A DNA stretch of 64,000 nucleotides, taken from Stigmatella aurantiaca DW4/3-1 (GTDB lineage Bacteria; Myxococcota; Myxococcia; Myxococcales; Myxococcaceae). The stretch covers positions 10,186,893 through 10,250,892 of the forward strand of contig NC_014623.1 of the NCBI RefSeq assembly GCF_000165485.1, given 5' to 3'. Positions 1 to 8,153 of the stretch are shown piece after piece. How positions within the stretch are numbered: the stretch's first letter is position 1; each line of letters opens with the position of its first letter. Below the pieces are notes generated by a model. That model saw nothing but the letters and a program-made list of their open reading frames with translations. It was not told the DNA's origin and made no database searches. Made by a program: the position numbers and the translations under genes.

Positions 1-417
1 GAATGCGCGTGACCATTCTTGTGGCAACGCATAGTCCGCCACCGCGAAGATGCTGGCATCCATGCGAAGGCGCCCCAGCCCTTCATTCGCCAAGTCCACC
101 AGCTTGAGCGGCTGTGAGCGCGTGAGCTTTGTCAGGCTACGGTCCTCCAGGTCTTTTCGGCTCACTCGCCCACGGCTCTGGGGGACACGCCCGAATGTCT
201 CCAAAAAAGCGCAGCCAAAGCTTTCGCCTGAATACATGACGCCATACGCCTGCTTTGGATCATCGAAGCGGTAGGCCTTGGCTTTTCCGAAGTAGAGGGC
301 TCCCAACGCGGCGCGGTGAATGCGGTACCAGGGGCCACCCGCCTGAACGAGCGGAAGGGGCCTTTTCGCCAAATCGACCGGGGGTGCTTGCAGCGTATAG
401 GGGTTGCTAGAGACCAC
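1..417 (-). CDS. RES-domain toxin, C-terminus beyond the window edge
   Basis: Read from a GTG at 417 that overlaps the stop of the upstream antitoxin gene, the frame stays open for 139 codons to the window edge. The protein shows the RES-family core: WYRIHR near residue 30, ALYFG, YRFDDP, YGVMYSGES and CAFLETFGR around residue 73. RES toxins (MbcT/ParT type) degrade or transfer ADP-ribose from NAD+, using a conserved Arg, Glu and Ser. The Arg and Glu are visible here; the Ser would lie beyond the edge. Gene order (antitoxin first, overlapping stop and start) is typical of RES-Xre modules. The assignment rests on motifs I recognise. The exact start is uncertain because the GTG has no clear separate ribosome binding site and is probably translationally coupled. 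Confidence 0.85.
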   Translation of the reverse strand, partial: MVSSNPYTLQAPPVDLAKRPLPLVQAGGPWYRIHRAALGALYFGKAKAYRFDDPKQAYGVMYSGESFGCAFLETFGRVPQSRGRVSRKDLEDRSLTKLTRSQPLKLVDLANEGLGRLRMDASIFAVADYALPQEWSRAF

Positions 418-1021
418 CGTGCTCCCCGTAGGTCTTTGCGATTCCCACGGCCTTGTCGACTTCTCCCGCGCGAAGGGCATCGAGCGGATGCTTGTGTTCG
501 GGCAGGCGAGGATCCTTGGACAAGAAGAAGTTCAGCTTGCTCCACGTGTCATGATCCCGGAGCGCGGCAAGAACCTCTTCCAACCCCTTCAGGGGTTGAC
601 CCTCCTCAGAAACCTGCCAAATCGGGTATGCGTAGCCGTGCTTCCCTCGCTCGACTCCCAGCAACTTCCCGGCTTTTCGACGGTCATCCACGGTCTGGCG
701 GGTGACCTCCAACAACTTGGCCAGGTCGCTTGCCCCCACCGAGCCCCCTTCCGCAGAGAGCAGTTCCTGCCGGGCACGCAAGCCACGAACCCGCGCGAGT
801 GCGAGCGGGTCCACGGTCTGGATCATCTTGAGCACTTCTGGCTGCTCAAGCACGCGCAGAACAATCTCGAACGATGACTCAAGTTCCTTGAGAAGAGACT
901 CAAGAGAGGATTGGTCCAACTCAAGCACGAGGCTTCGGGACGCTTCTTGGACCGACGTCATGACCAAGGCACGCGCTGGGTCCGCCAGCATCCTCGAACC
1001 CGTTTCATGTCGATCCGACAT
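407..1021 (-). CDS. Xre/MbcA/ParS-like antitoxin of the RES pair
   Basis: A 204-residue cytoplasmic protein whose last 60 residues carry a toxin-binding (DUF2384-like) pattern: a WSKLNFFLSKDPRLP stretch, then HPLDALRAGEVDKAVGIA and a C-terminal YGEHGG. The middle part (about 100-125, DLAKLLEVTRQTVDDRRKAG) reads as a helix-turn-helix. The N-terminal third is rich in Leu/Glu and probably helical. The start ATG has the SD AGGAGG six bases upstream. The stop overlaps the RES toxin start, so the two are co-expressed. Antitoxins of this family neutralise the toxin and repress their own promoter. The length is somewhat above the usual 120-160 residues, because of the N-terminal helical extension. 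Confidence 0.75.
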   Translation of the reverse strand: MSDRHETGSRMLADPARALVMTSVQEASRSLVLELDQSSLESLLKELESSFEIVLRVLEQPEVLKMIQTVDPLALARVRGLRARQELLSAEGGSVGASDLAKLLEVTRQTVDDRRKAGKLLGVERGKHGYAYPIWQVSEEGQPLKGLEEVLAALRDHDTWSKLNFFLSKDPRLPEHKHPLDALRAGEVDKAVGIAKTYGEHGGL

Positions 1022-1052
1022 GCGGAGCCTCCTGAAAGCCGACCACCTCCTT

Positions 1053-1081
1053 AACGTAATTGCACACTATGAGCACGTCAA
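1053..1081 (-). promoter_or_regulatory. Possible promoter of the RES/Xre operon
   Basis: On the minus strand a TTGACG hexamer is followed after 17 bases by TACGTT, about 35 bases upstream of the antitoxin ATG. The -35 is good and the -10 is poor. A second TTGACG lies nine bases further upstream. The stretch is AT-richer than its surroundings. No convincing inverted repeat for autoregulation was found. Confidence 0.3.
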
Positions 1082-1273
1082 TTCCGTCAAGCTCGCTTGC
1101 TCCGTCGGATGGCTCCCATACCGAAGGCCAATCCATTCGACCCCTTGCCTTGAGTCCACGGAGGTGATCAGGCCTGTCCGCTTCCCGACGCGCCATCCGC
1201 TCTCCCGGCACTTCGTCTCCCCTGAGAGCTCGAACCCTCTCAGGCTGGAGGGACCTTCCTCCCATGAGGTGCC

Positions 1274-2605
1274 ATGCCAAGCCCTGCTGACCGTCCGGAT
1301 CCAGCGCGTGTCACGCCCCAGCCGTGGAAGTCTCTCGCCTGGCAGGCGCTCGAAGCCGCCCGGCGCCGCACCCTGAACATGCTCGCCGGCCTCCCCGAGG
1401 CCGAGCTGCTCCGTCAGCACTCGCCCCTCATGTCCCCGCTCGTCTGGGATGTGGCCCACGTCGCCAACTATGAGGAGCAGTGGCTCCTGCGCGCCCTCGG
1501 CGGCCCCGCCCTCACCGACGCCGCCTTCGACGCCGTCTACGACGCCTTCCGCCACCCCCGCCGCACCCGCTCGGCCCTGCCCATCCTCTCCCCCGAGGCC
1601 GCCTTCGCCTATGCCGCCCGCGTCCGCGACGCCGTGCGCGAGCACCTGGAGCACCTCCCCGAAGACGCTCCCCTGCCCCTGCTCCAGGGCGGCTTCGTCT
1701 TCGGCATGGTCGCCCAGCACGAGCAGCAACACGCCGAGACCCTCGCCGCCACCCTCCAGTTGATGACCACCTGGGAGTATCGCCCCGCCGCTCGCCCCCT
1801 CCCTCGCCCCGGCGCCGTCCCCCTCCACGAGGTGTTCATCCCCGGTGGCCCCTCCCTCCAGGGCAGCCACGCCCCTTGGGCCTACGACAACGAGCGCCCC
1901 CCCCACCCCGTTCACCTGGCCCCTTTCTTCCTCGATGCCCACCCCACCACCCAGGGCGACTACCTCGTCTTCGTCGAGTCCGGCGGCTACGAAGATCCTC
2001 GCTGGTGGCACCCTGAAGGCTGGGCGTTCATTCAGGCCGAGGGCATTCGCCACCCGCTCTTCTGGGCCCGCCTCGGCCCCCACCTCTGGGCCCGCCGGCG
2101 TTTCGGGTTCGTGGAGCCCCTGCCCCGCGACGAGCCCGTGCAGCACGTGTGCTGGTACGAGGCGGACGCCTATGCCCGTTGGGCCGGCAAGCGGCTGCCC
2201 ACCGAGGCCGAGTGGGAGCGCGCCGCCACGGGCGGGGCCTCGAGCCCTCCTGCCTTCCCTTGGGGGAACGCCCCCGCCTCCCCCTCCCACGCCAACCTCG
2301 GCGGCGAGGCGTGGGCCCCTGCCCCCGTGGGTGCCTTTCCCGAGGGAAAGAGCGCAGAGGGTGTCTGGGGCCTGCTCGGGGACGTGTGGGAGTGGACAGC
2401 CAGTGACTTCGGCGCCTACCCGGGCTTTCAGGCCCATCCTTATCGTGAGTACTCCGAGGTGTTCTTCGGCCCCGGGCACAAGGTGCTCCGAGGTGGCGCC
2501 TGGGCCAGTGCGCCCGTCGCGGTTCGCAACAGCTTCCGCAACTGGGACTTGCCCATCCGCCGGCAGATCTTCGCCGGCTTCCGCTGCGCACGGGATGCCC
2601 CGTGA
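1274..2605 (+). CDS. egtB: Ergothioneine biosynthesis sulfoxide synthase EgtB
   Basis: EgtB joins cysteine or gamma-glutamylcysteine to hercynine (trimethylhistidine) in an iron- and oxygen-dependent C-S bond formation. The 443-residue protein has the expected two parts. An N-terminal DinB-like helical domain carries the iron-ligand candidates (WDVAHVANYEEQW near residue 60 and HEQQHAETL near 152, the H-x3-H-x-E pattern). A C-terminal formylglycine-generating-enzyme fold runs from about residue 185 (GDVWEWT, VLRGGAWAS, FAGFRCA). The ATG at 1274 is preceded by GAGG. egtD follows after 18 bases, so the two form an operon. EgtC and EgtA genes are not nearby, as in many bacteria where EgtB can use cysteine directly. 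Confidence 0.93.
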   Translation: MPSPADRPDPARVTPQPWKSLAWQALEAARRRTLNMLAGLPEAELLRQHSPLMSPLVWDVAHVANYEEQWLLRALGGPALTDAAFDAVYDAFRHPRRTRSALPILSPEAAFAYAARVRDAVREHLEHLPEDAPLPLLQGGFVFGMVAQHEQQHAETLAATLQLMTTWEYRPAARPLPRPGAVPLHEVFIPGGPSLQGSHAPWAYDNERPPHPVHLAPFFLDAHPTTQGDYLVFVESGGYEDPRWWHPEGWAFIQAEGIRHPLFWARLGPHLWARRRFGFVEPLPRDEPVQHVCWYEADAYARWAGKRLPTEAEWERAATGGASSPPAFPWGNAPASPSHANLGGEAWAPAPVGAFPEGKSAEGVWGLLGDVWEWTASDFGAYPGFQAHPYREYSEVFFGPGHKVLRGGAWASAPVAVRNSFRNWDLPIRRQIFAGFRCARDAP

Positions 2606-2623
2606 ATCACGAAGGGGGAGAGC

Positions 2624-3634
2624 ATGAACGGAATGGATGCGCCGCAAGCGGACGGGCCTTGTCGAAGCCTCGTCTCGGTGGAAGTTCACCTGCACCCGGA
2701 CGAGGCCCGCCACGCGCTGCACGCCGAGGCCCTGACAGGGCTGTGCCACCGCCCCAAGGAGCTGTCCCCCAAGTGGCTCTACGATGAGCGCGGCAGCCAG
2801 CTCTTCGACGACATCACCCGGCTGCCCGAGTACTACCCCACCCGCCGCGAGCGCGAGATTCTCCTGGAGCACGCCCACGAGGTGGCCCGGCTCAGCGGCG
2901 CCGACACCCTCATCGAGCTCGGCAGCGGCACCAGTGAGAAGACCCGCCTGCTCCTCGGCGCCCTGCGGCGCACCGGCCGGCTCCGGCGCTTCATCCCCTT
3001 CGATGTGAGCGAGCACTTCCTGCGGCGCGCCGCCGCCACGCTCGCCCGCGACTACCCCGGCCTGCGCGTGCACGCCGTGGTGGGCGACTTCGAGCGCCAC
3101 CTGGCATACCTGCCCCGCGAAGGCCGAAGGCTCGTCGCCTTCCTCGGGGGCACCATCGGCAACTTCAAGCCCGCCGCGCGCGCGCGCTTCTTCCAGGAAG
3201 TGGCCCACAGCCTCGCCCCCGGAGATGGGCTCCTGCTCGGAACGGATTTGATCAAGGACCGCTCACGCCTGTTCGCCGCCTACAACGACAGCGCGGGCGT
3301 CACGGCCGAGTTCAACCGCAACGTGCTGCACGTGCTCAACCGCGAGCTGGGCGCCAACTTCGACGTGAACGCCTTCGCGCACCTGGCCCCCTTCGACGAA
3401 GAGCAGGGCTGGATCGAAATGCGCCTCATCTCCCAGCGCCCCCAGTGGGTGCACTTGCCCGCCCTCCGGCGCTCCGCCCACTTCGACGCGGGCGAGGTGC
3501 TGCGCACGGAGGTGAGCTGCAAGTTCCGCCCCCAGCAGGTGGAGTCGGAGCTGTTCGCCGCGGGGCTTCATCTGGCCGCGGGGTGGACGGATCGCGCGCG
3601 GGACTTCGCGCTCTCCTTGGCCTTCAAGCCCTGA
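2624..3634 (+). CDS. egtD: L-histidine N-alpha-methyltransferase EgtD
   Basis: EgtD trimethylates histidine with three S-adenosylmethionine to give hercynine, the substrate of EgtB. The 336-residue protein matches the family length. It shows the opening block PKWLYDERGSQLFDDITRLPEYYPTR cut around residues 46-71, an SAM-binding ELGSGTSEKT near 105, and LGGTIGNF near 175. The C-terminal half contains the histidine-recognition region up to RDFALSLAFKP. The chosen ATG follows a purine-rich AAGGGG; a second ATG lies four codons later. Co-transcription with egtB is indicated by the 18-base spacing. The product probably acts in redox protection. Confidence 0.93.
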   Translation: MNGMDAPQADGPCRSLVSVEVHLHPDEARHALHAEALTGLCHRPKELSPKWLYDERGSQLFDDITRLPEYYPTRREREILLEHAHEVARLSGADTLIELGSGTSEKTRLLLGALRRTGRLRRFIPFDVSEHFLRRAAATLARDYPGLRVHAVVGDFERHLAYLPREGRRLVAFLGGTIGNFKPAARARFFQEVAHSLAPGDGLLLGTDLIKDRSRLFAAYNDSAGVTAEFNRNVLHVLNRELGANFDVNAFAHLAPFDEEQGWIEMRLISQRPQWVHLPALRRSAHFDAGEVLRTEVSCKFRPQQVESELFAAGLHLAAGWTDRARDFALSLAFKP

Positions 3635-3711
3635 GCGCCGCGGGCTCCGCGCCTCGGGGGCATTCAGGGGCTCGCGGCGTGCCCCAGGGAACCCCGGGTG
3701 CGGACGCCTGC

Positions 3712-3864
3712 CTAACGGCGGCGGCGCGGAGGATCGCGGCGCACCGGTACGGGGACCGGCTGCGGCCGAGCGCGCGTCCCCGCCAGTCCCGCGGCCACCA
3801 ACACACCCACCAAGATGGCGCCGGCGACATTCACAACGGAGGGGAGCAACTCGGGGAGAGTCAT
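3712..3864 (-). CDS. Small single-span membrane protein, 50 residues
   Basis: A short frame from the ATG at 3864 has the SD AGGAG eight bases upstream, far better than the longer upstream extension. It encodes one hydrophobic segment (about residues 12-31, VNVAGAILVGVLVAAGLAG) followed by a Pro/Arg-rich cytoplasm-type tail ending in five near-consecutive arginines. The distribution of positive charge suggests an N-out/C-in orientation. It is convergent with egtD. I do not recognise a family. It could be a small regulatory peptide or a structural membrane peptide. The SD and sharply bounded hydrophobic segment are the support. Confidence 0.5.
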   Translation of the reverse strand: MTLPELLPSVVNVAGAILVGVLVAAGLAGTRARPQPVPVPVRRDPPRRRR

Positions 3865-4084
3865 TGCTTTCACTCCTTCTGGTTCGGGGCGCGGGCTCCG
3901 GATAAGCCGCCCAACGCGAATAGTCCCAGCCTCTGAGGACGTAAGATATACGTTATGTACTCGTAATGAAAACGTGAAGCCCCCTCGTGTGCAATGGCTC
4001 ACGTACTTTCAGCGTAACCGGGGTTTCCCGCCGCGCCAGGGAGATTTCCCTCGGGGCTTTCTCGACCCCAGGCCCTCGGCGTTT
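3865..4084. other. Intergenic region between small membrane protein and lipoprotein
   Basis: This stretch of 220 bases contains an AT-rich patch (about 3940-3985, including ATATACGTTATGT) in otherwise GC-rich DNA. It is the likely promoter of the small membrane protein on the minus strand. No clear -35/-10 pair or terminator could be fixed by eye. Confidence 0.3.
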
Positions 4085-4648
4085 TTAACGCGCGGCGCCT
4101 TGAATCTGGATTTCCCGGCAAGCCTCGGTGGAGAGGCGCACTTCCTCTGTCTCCGCGCCCGGCAGCGAGGCGCACAGGAAGAGGTCCTCTCCCACGCGCT
4201 TGGCGCCCAGCATCGTCGGGGCGTGCATCCCCACGCCCCCATCGGCGAGCTTCGGGGCGATCGTGAGCCGCAGGAGCGCGAGGTTCTCCTCGTCCTCCTC
4301 CTGGTCCAGGGAGATTTCAAACTGGGAGAACTGCTCCCGCACCGACGCCATCAGGGCTTCCGACGAGGGGCGCTTTTCCCCCTCGCCCCGCCGGATGTCC
4401 ACCCGCAGCACCGGCTGGCCGGGCGGCCCCGCCTGGAAGCTGCCGTCCTCGGCCATGATCGCCGACCAGCCCGGCGGCAGCGGCACCTTCACGCCCGCCT
4501 TCGCGGCCGCCGGCCGCTCCCCGTGCCCCTCCACCGGGGCGGTGGGGCGCGGGGACTCGGCGGCCTTCTGGCCACACTGGCAACCGGCGGCCGGCACGGC
4601 AAGCGCCAGCACGGCCGCCCACCCCAGGCTGTGGCCCAGGGCGCGCAC
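4085..4648 (-). CDS. Lipoprotein of unknown function downstream of bactofilin
   Basis: The 187-residue product has a signal peptide with a lipobox (VPAAGC, Cys at about residue 23) followed by a second Cys pair. The mature part starts with a Pro/Ala linker and then a compact domain (KVPLPPGWSAIM onward) that resembles secreted domains of the form 'lipoprotein with PGWS core'. The GTG start overlaps the stop of the bactofilin gene by one base (TAGTG), so translation is coupled. It is the last gene of the parA-parB-bactofilin unit. No enzyme motif is visible. A role in envelope or polar organisation linked to the bactofilin is a guess from position only. Confidence 0.7.
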   Translation of the reverse strand: MRALGHSLGWAAVLALAVPAAGCQCGQKAAESPRPTAPVEGHGERPAAAKAGVKVPLPPGWSAIMAEDGSFQAGPPGQPVLRVDIRRGEGEKRPSSEALMASVREQFSQFEISLDQEEDEENLALLRLTIAPKLADGGVGMHAPTMLGAKRVGEDLFLCASLPGAETEEVRLSTEACREIQIQGAAR

Positions 4649-5112
4649 TACTTCTTGTCGCCGCCCGGAGGAGGCGGGAGCGCCTTCTGGGAGTTCGCCA
4701 GGTTCTCCATCTTCAGCGTCCCCTCGAAGATGACGCCCCGGTCCATGGAGAGCGAGGGCGTCTCGAGGTTGCCCTTCACGCGGCCCGGCTGCTTCAGCTC
4801 GATGAGCTGCGTGGCCTTCACGTTGCCCTCCACCGTCCCGTGGATGATGACGGTCCCGGCGTGGATCTCCGCCTGGACGCGCGCCCCATCTCCGATGATG
4901 AGCGAGTCCTTGGTGAAGATCTGCCCGTTGAATTTACCGTCGATCCGCACCTGCCCCTCGAAGCTGAGCTTGCCCTCGAACTCGCTCCCCTTCCCGAGCA
5001 GTGTGTGAATGTCCCCTGGACGCATCGACACGGATTCCTCCTCCCGCTTGAACAATGGCTTGCTGATGGTGCTGCTGAGTGTCTCTTCTTTTTTCCCGCC
5101 AAGGAGCGCCAC
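4648..5112 (-). CDS. bacM: Bactofilin (BacM-like)
   Basis: Bactofilins polymerise without nucleotide into filaments and scaffold envelope and chromosome-segregation proteins. The 154-residue protein has a disordered N-terminus, then a right-handed beta-helix core from about residue 30 to 135, with alternating hydrophobic/Gly repeats (GKLSFEGQVRIDGKFNGQI, IIHGTVEGNVKA), and a Pro-rich tail. Length and position directly after parB match my recollection of BacM of Myxococcus xanthus, where the N-terminus is processed. The GTG start sits six bases after the SD AGGAAGGAG, which itself overlaps the end of parB. The gene symbol is assigned by synteny and fold; other bactofilin paralogs exist in myxobacteria. 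Confidence 0.85.
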   Translation of the reverse strand: MALLGGKKEETLSSTISKPLFKREEESVSMRPGDIHTLLGKGSEFEGKLSFEGQVRIDGKFNGQIFTKDSLIIGDGARVQAEIHAGTVIIHGTVEGNVKATQLIELKQPGRVKGNLETPSLSMDRGVIFEGTLKMENLANSQKALPPPPGGDKK

Positions 5113-5115
5113 GCC

Positions 5116-6000
5116 CTACTCCTTCCTGAGAAGCTTCAAAAGCCTGTCGAGGTCATCGTACGAGAAGTAATCCACCTCCAGGGTCCCTTTTCCTTGGCCT
5201 TTTTCGGCCAGGCGCACCTTGGTGCCCAGGAGCCGCTGGAGTTCCTCCACCAGCGCCTTCACCTGGGGGCTCTGCTTGGAGGGCTTTCCCGTGTCCTTCT
5301 TCTGCGGCCGCTTCTGCTGCACCAGCTTCTCGGTGTCGCGCACCGAGAGCTTCTCCTCCACCACGCGCGTGGCCAGCGCCTGCAACTCCGGCAGCCGCGG
5401 CACCCCGAGCAGCGCGCGCGCGTGCCCCATGCTCAGCGCGCCCTCGGCCACCAGCGCCTTCACATCGTCCGGCAACCCCAAGAGCCGCAGGGCGTTGGCC
5501 ACCGTGGAGCGCTCCTTGCCCACGCGCTGGCTGACCTGCTCCTGCGTGAGTTTGAACTCCTCCACCAGGCGGTGGTAGCCCTCCGCCTCTTCCATGGGGT
5601 TCAGGTCCGAGCGCTGGAGGTTCTCCACCAGCGCCAGCTCGAAGGCCTGCCCCTCCGTCACCTCGCGCACGATGGCGGGCAGCTCGTGCAGCCCCGCCGC
5701 CTGCGCCGCGCGCCAGCGCCGCTCCCCCGCGATGAGCTTGTAGCCCTGACCGTCCTTGCGCACGAGCACCGGCTGGAGCAGCCCCTGCGCCTTGATGGAC
5801 TCGGTGAGTTCGGCCAGCTTCGCCTCGTCGAAGTGACGGCGCGGCTGGGCGGTGTCCCGGTGGATGGACTCGATGGGCAGCTTGAGCACCCCGGCCTTGG
5901 CGGCCTCGGGGCTCGCCGCGGGCGCCGGCGCCGCCTGCGGAATCAGGGCGGAGAGGCCCCGGCCCAACGCCCGCTTGTGTTTGTCTCCTGCGTTCAACAC
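5116..6000 (-). CDS. parB: Chromosome partitioning protein ParB
   Basis: ParB is the CTP-dependent clamp that loads at parS and spreads to organise and segregate the origin region. The 294-residue product shows the N-terminal [10 protein letters not shown] box that stimulates ParA, the CTP-binding ParB/Srx domain with [10 protein letters not shown] (GERRWRAA at residues 92-99), a helix-turn-helix near 152-178 ([20 protein letters not shown]) and a C-terminal dimerisation segment. The start is a GTG with SD GGAG seven bases upstream, 11 bases after the parA stop. Four matching parS sites lie 200-350 bases upstream of parA. An operon with parA, the bactofilin and the lipoprotein is indicated by tight spacing. 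Confidence 0.97.
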   Translation of the reverse strand: MLNAGDKHKRALGRGLSALIPQAAPAPAASPEAAKAGVLKLPIESIHRDTAQPRRHFDEAKLAELTESIKAQGLLQPVLVRKDGQGYKLIAGERRWRAAQAAGLHELPAIVREVTEGQAFELALVENLQRSDLNPMEEAEGYHRLVEEFKLTQEQVSQRVGKERSTVANALRLLGLPDDVKALVAEGALSMGHARALLGVPRLPELQALATRVVEEKLSVRDTEKLVQQKRPQKKDTGKPSKQSPQVKALVEELQRLLGTKVRLAEKGQGKGTLEVDYFSYDDLDRLLKLLRKE

Positions 6001-6011
6001 GGCGTGTCTCC

Positions 6012-6812
6012 TCAGGCCACGTGGCGCTTGGAGGGATGGTGGCCCTCGCGGTTCATGATCTCCCGGCCCAGCGCCAGGTAGCTCTCACAGCCCTTGGACT
6101 TGATGTCATAGAGGATGATGGGCTTGCCGAAGGAGGGGCACTCGGCGAGCCGCACGTTGCGCGGCACCACCGCGGTGAACACCTGGTCCTTGAAGTAGCC
6201 CCGCGCCTCCTCCACCACCTGGTTGGCGATGTTCGCCCGCGAGTCGAACATGGTGAGCAGGATGCCCTCCATCTTCAGCCCCGGGTTGAGCCCCTGCTGC
6301 ACCAGGTCCACCGTGTGCGTGAGCTGCGACAGCCCCTCCAGCGCGTAGTACTCGCACTGGAGCGGGATGAGCACCGAGTCCGCGGCCACCAGCGCGTTGA
6401 GCGTGAGCAGCCCCAAGGACGGCGGGCAGTCGATGAGGATGTAGTCGTAGTCGGCGGCCAGCGGGCGCAGCGCCTCGCGCAGGCGGAACTCGCGGCGCTC
6501 CTGGTTGACGAGCTCCACCTCCGCGCCGGTGAGGTCCGGCGTGGCCGGCACCACCTGGAGAAAGCGCAGCTCCGTGGGGTGCAGCAGCTCGCGCATGGGG
6601 CGCCCGCCCAGGATGGCGTCATAAACGGTGCCCTGGAGCATCTCGCGCTTCAGCCCCAGCCCACTGCCCGCGTTGCCCTGGGGGTCCATGTCCACCAGGA
6701 GCGTGCGGCGCTCGGCCGAGGCCAGGCTCGCCGCGAGGTTGATGGCGGTGGTGGTCTTTCCGACGCCGCCCTTCTGGTTCGAGATGCAGATGATTCGACC
6801 CACGTGTCCCAT
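6012..6812 (-). CDS. parA: Chromosome partitioning ATPase ParA (Soj)
   Basis: ParA is a Walker-type ATPase that binds DNA non-specifically and moves ParB-parS complexes. The deviant Walker A KGGVGKTT lies at residues 14-21, followed by LVDMDPQGNAGSGLG and the Walker B-type DYILIDCPPSLGLLT. The rest of the frame matches the usual 250-265 residues. The ATG at 6812 has its purine run GAAGAGG immediately adjacent, which is too close. A GTG nine bases later (6803) would be ideally spaced, so the true start may be 6803. Upstream in-frame sequence has no homology and overlaps the region near the parS cluster. Confidence 0.97.
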   Translation of the reverse strand: MGHVGRIICISNQKGGVGKTTTAINLAASLASAERRTLLVDMDPQGNAGSGLGLKREMLQGTVYDAILGGRPMRELLHPTELRFLQVVPATPDLTGAEVELVNQERREFRLREALRPLAADYDYILIDCPPSLGLLTLNALVAADSVLIPLQCEYYALEGLSQLTHTVDLVQQGLNPGLKMEGILLTMFDSRANIANQVVEEARGYFKDQVFTAVVPRNVRLAECPSFGKPIILYDIKSKGCESYLALGREIMNREGHHPSKRHVA

Positions 6813-7000
6813 CCTCTTCGAGTGCCCGGACGTTTCCGGGGTCCAGCGTTGCCCACGGCACGTTCCCCACACCCTGGAGGGCAACGCCCCAACGGGTGGA
6901 AGCATGCACGCGCGCTATTGATCCACCAAATCGGTGGAGGATCCAGTCCGCTGCCCGCCCGCCCCGCCTGCGGCCCTGGCGCGGGCGACAAGGGGCGGAA

Positions 7001-7176
7001 TGTTCCACGTGGAACAAGGGGACGCCCGGCGGGGCGGCGCCGGAGCGAACGGGCAACCGGGGTGTTCCACGTGGAACATCAATCTTGAGTTCTCGGCCCA
7101 GACCGGACCGGGTGTTCCACGTGGAACACTGGTCCGGGTCGAGGTCCGCCGTCGGCCGCGTGTTCCACGTGGAACA
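7001..7176. other. Cluster of four parS centromere sites
   Basis: Four perfect 16-bp palindromes TGTTCCACGTGGAACA occur at 7001-7016, 7063-7078, 7113-7128 and 7161-7176, in the gap between rsmG and parA. The sequence is the canonical parS recognised by ParB. Centre-to-centre spacings are 62, 50 and 48 bases, about five or six helical turns. No other copy was noticed in the window. Myxobacteria are known to carry clusters of parS near parAB. Confidence 0.97.
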
Positions 7177-7270
7177 TCGCGCGGTCCCTGGAACTCGATG
7201 GCTTCGGCTGCCCGTTGCCCCCGGCCTCCCCCTCCCGCCGCCCGGAGGAACCCTCCGGGCCGTGAGGGGC

Positions 7271-7924
7271 TCAGGCCTGGGAGAACACGGCGACTTGCCG
7301 CTCGGCGCCGGAGAACGGCAGGCGGTACTGGCGCGAGGACACCACGCGCAGTCCCCTCTCCGAGGCCCGCGCCGCCAGCTCGGACTCCGGTTGGGCCTTG
7401 CCGAGCATCGCCACCACGCGCCCTCCCGGCCGCACGTACGCGGGCGCCAGCGCGAGCCAGTCCGGCAGATCCATGAACGCCCGCGCGATCAGCAGCTCCG
7501 CGCGCGGAATGCCCTCTCGCTCCGGGTCTCCCTCCGCGCGCAGGTGCAGCCCGCGGGCCTCCTTCAGGCCCAGCGCCGCGATGGCCGCCTTGAGAAACCC
7601 CACCTTCTTGCCCACCGCGTCCACCAGCGTCACCGCCAGCGCCGGCCGGGCCAGCTTGAGCGGAAGGCCCGGAAAGCCGGCCCCGGCCCCCAGGTCCAAC
7701 AATGAGGCGGCGCCCTCCACCTCGGGCAGCACCGCCAGCGAGTCCAGGAAGTGCTTCTCCAGCACCTCCTCGGGCGCGGTGATGGCCGTGAGGTTCACCT
7801 TGGCGTTCCACTTGAGCAGCTCGGCCATGAGCCGCTGGAGCCCGGGCGCCACGCCCTCGCCCAGGCTCAGCCCGAGCGCCTCGCCTCCTCGTTGAAGCTG
7901 ATCCACGAACCGCGCGTTATCCAC
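7271..7924 (-). CDS. rsmG: 16S rRNA m7G methyltransferase RsmG (GidB)
   Basis: RsmG methylates N7 of G527 in 16S rRNA with S-adenosylmethionine. The 217-residue protein has the family signature: LLKWNAKVNLTAIT near residue 40, HFLDSL near 58, the SAM-binding LLDLGAGAGFPGLPLKL near 74, and a central RAFMDLP block. The start is a GTG with SD GGAGGT a few bases upstream. It heads the minus-strand block that continues into parA-parB, with the parS cluster between. mnmG, its usual partner, lies about 10 kb away in this window. Confidence 0.95.
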   Translation of the reverse strand: MDNARFVDQLQRGGEALGLSLGEGVAPGLQRLMAELLKWNAKVNLTAITAPEEVLEKHFLDSLAVLPEVEGAASLLDLGAGAGFPGLPLKLARPALAVTLVDAVGKKVGFLKAAIAALGLKEARGLHLRAEGDPEREGIPRAELLIARAFMDLPDWLALAPAYVRPGGRVVAMLGKAQPESELAARASERGLRVVSSRQYRLPFSGAERQVAVFSQA

Positions 7925-8010
7925 AACACCTCCCCAACCACGGGCCCTGCAACCGCCTGGATTTGCTGCATGCTACAGGTTGCTCCGAGTTGTCCACACG
8001 TTGTCCACAG
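7917..8010. other. Three DnaA-box-like sequences upstream of rsmG
   Basis: A perfect DnaA box TTATCCACA is at 7917-7925, overlapping the rsmG start codon. Two TTGTCCACA boxes (one mismatch) are at 7991-7999 and 8002-8010, in the same orientation and 11 bases apart. The stretch lies in the 230-base divergent gap next to rsmG and 0.75 kb from the parS cluster. No clear AT-rich unwinding element was seen. It may be part of an origin, or a DnaA-responsive regulatory site. Confidence 0.5.
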
Positions 8011-8153
8011 GGCCCTGGGAGATCCGTGCCACCGCCCACCGCCCCTCCACGCACCGTGCGGCCTCTCCCCTCCCCGAGCGCGGGACATGGTAAAGGGGGG
8101 GCGCGGCTCTTCTCACCGACAACCCCCGGCAGTTCTCTCAGGTGGACTTTGTC

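Noticed and set aside
1022-1273. Possible small minus-strand gene upstream of the antitoxin.
   Set aside because: The 91-codon frame lacks an SD and overlaps the likely promoter of the RES/Xre operon.
1067-3208. A 713-codon open frame on the minus strand opposite egtB and egtD.
   Set aside because: It lies opposite two recognisable genes and arises from GC-rich codon use. The composition is Gly/Ala/Glu-rich without domain signals.
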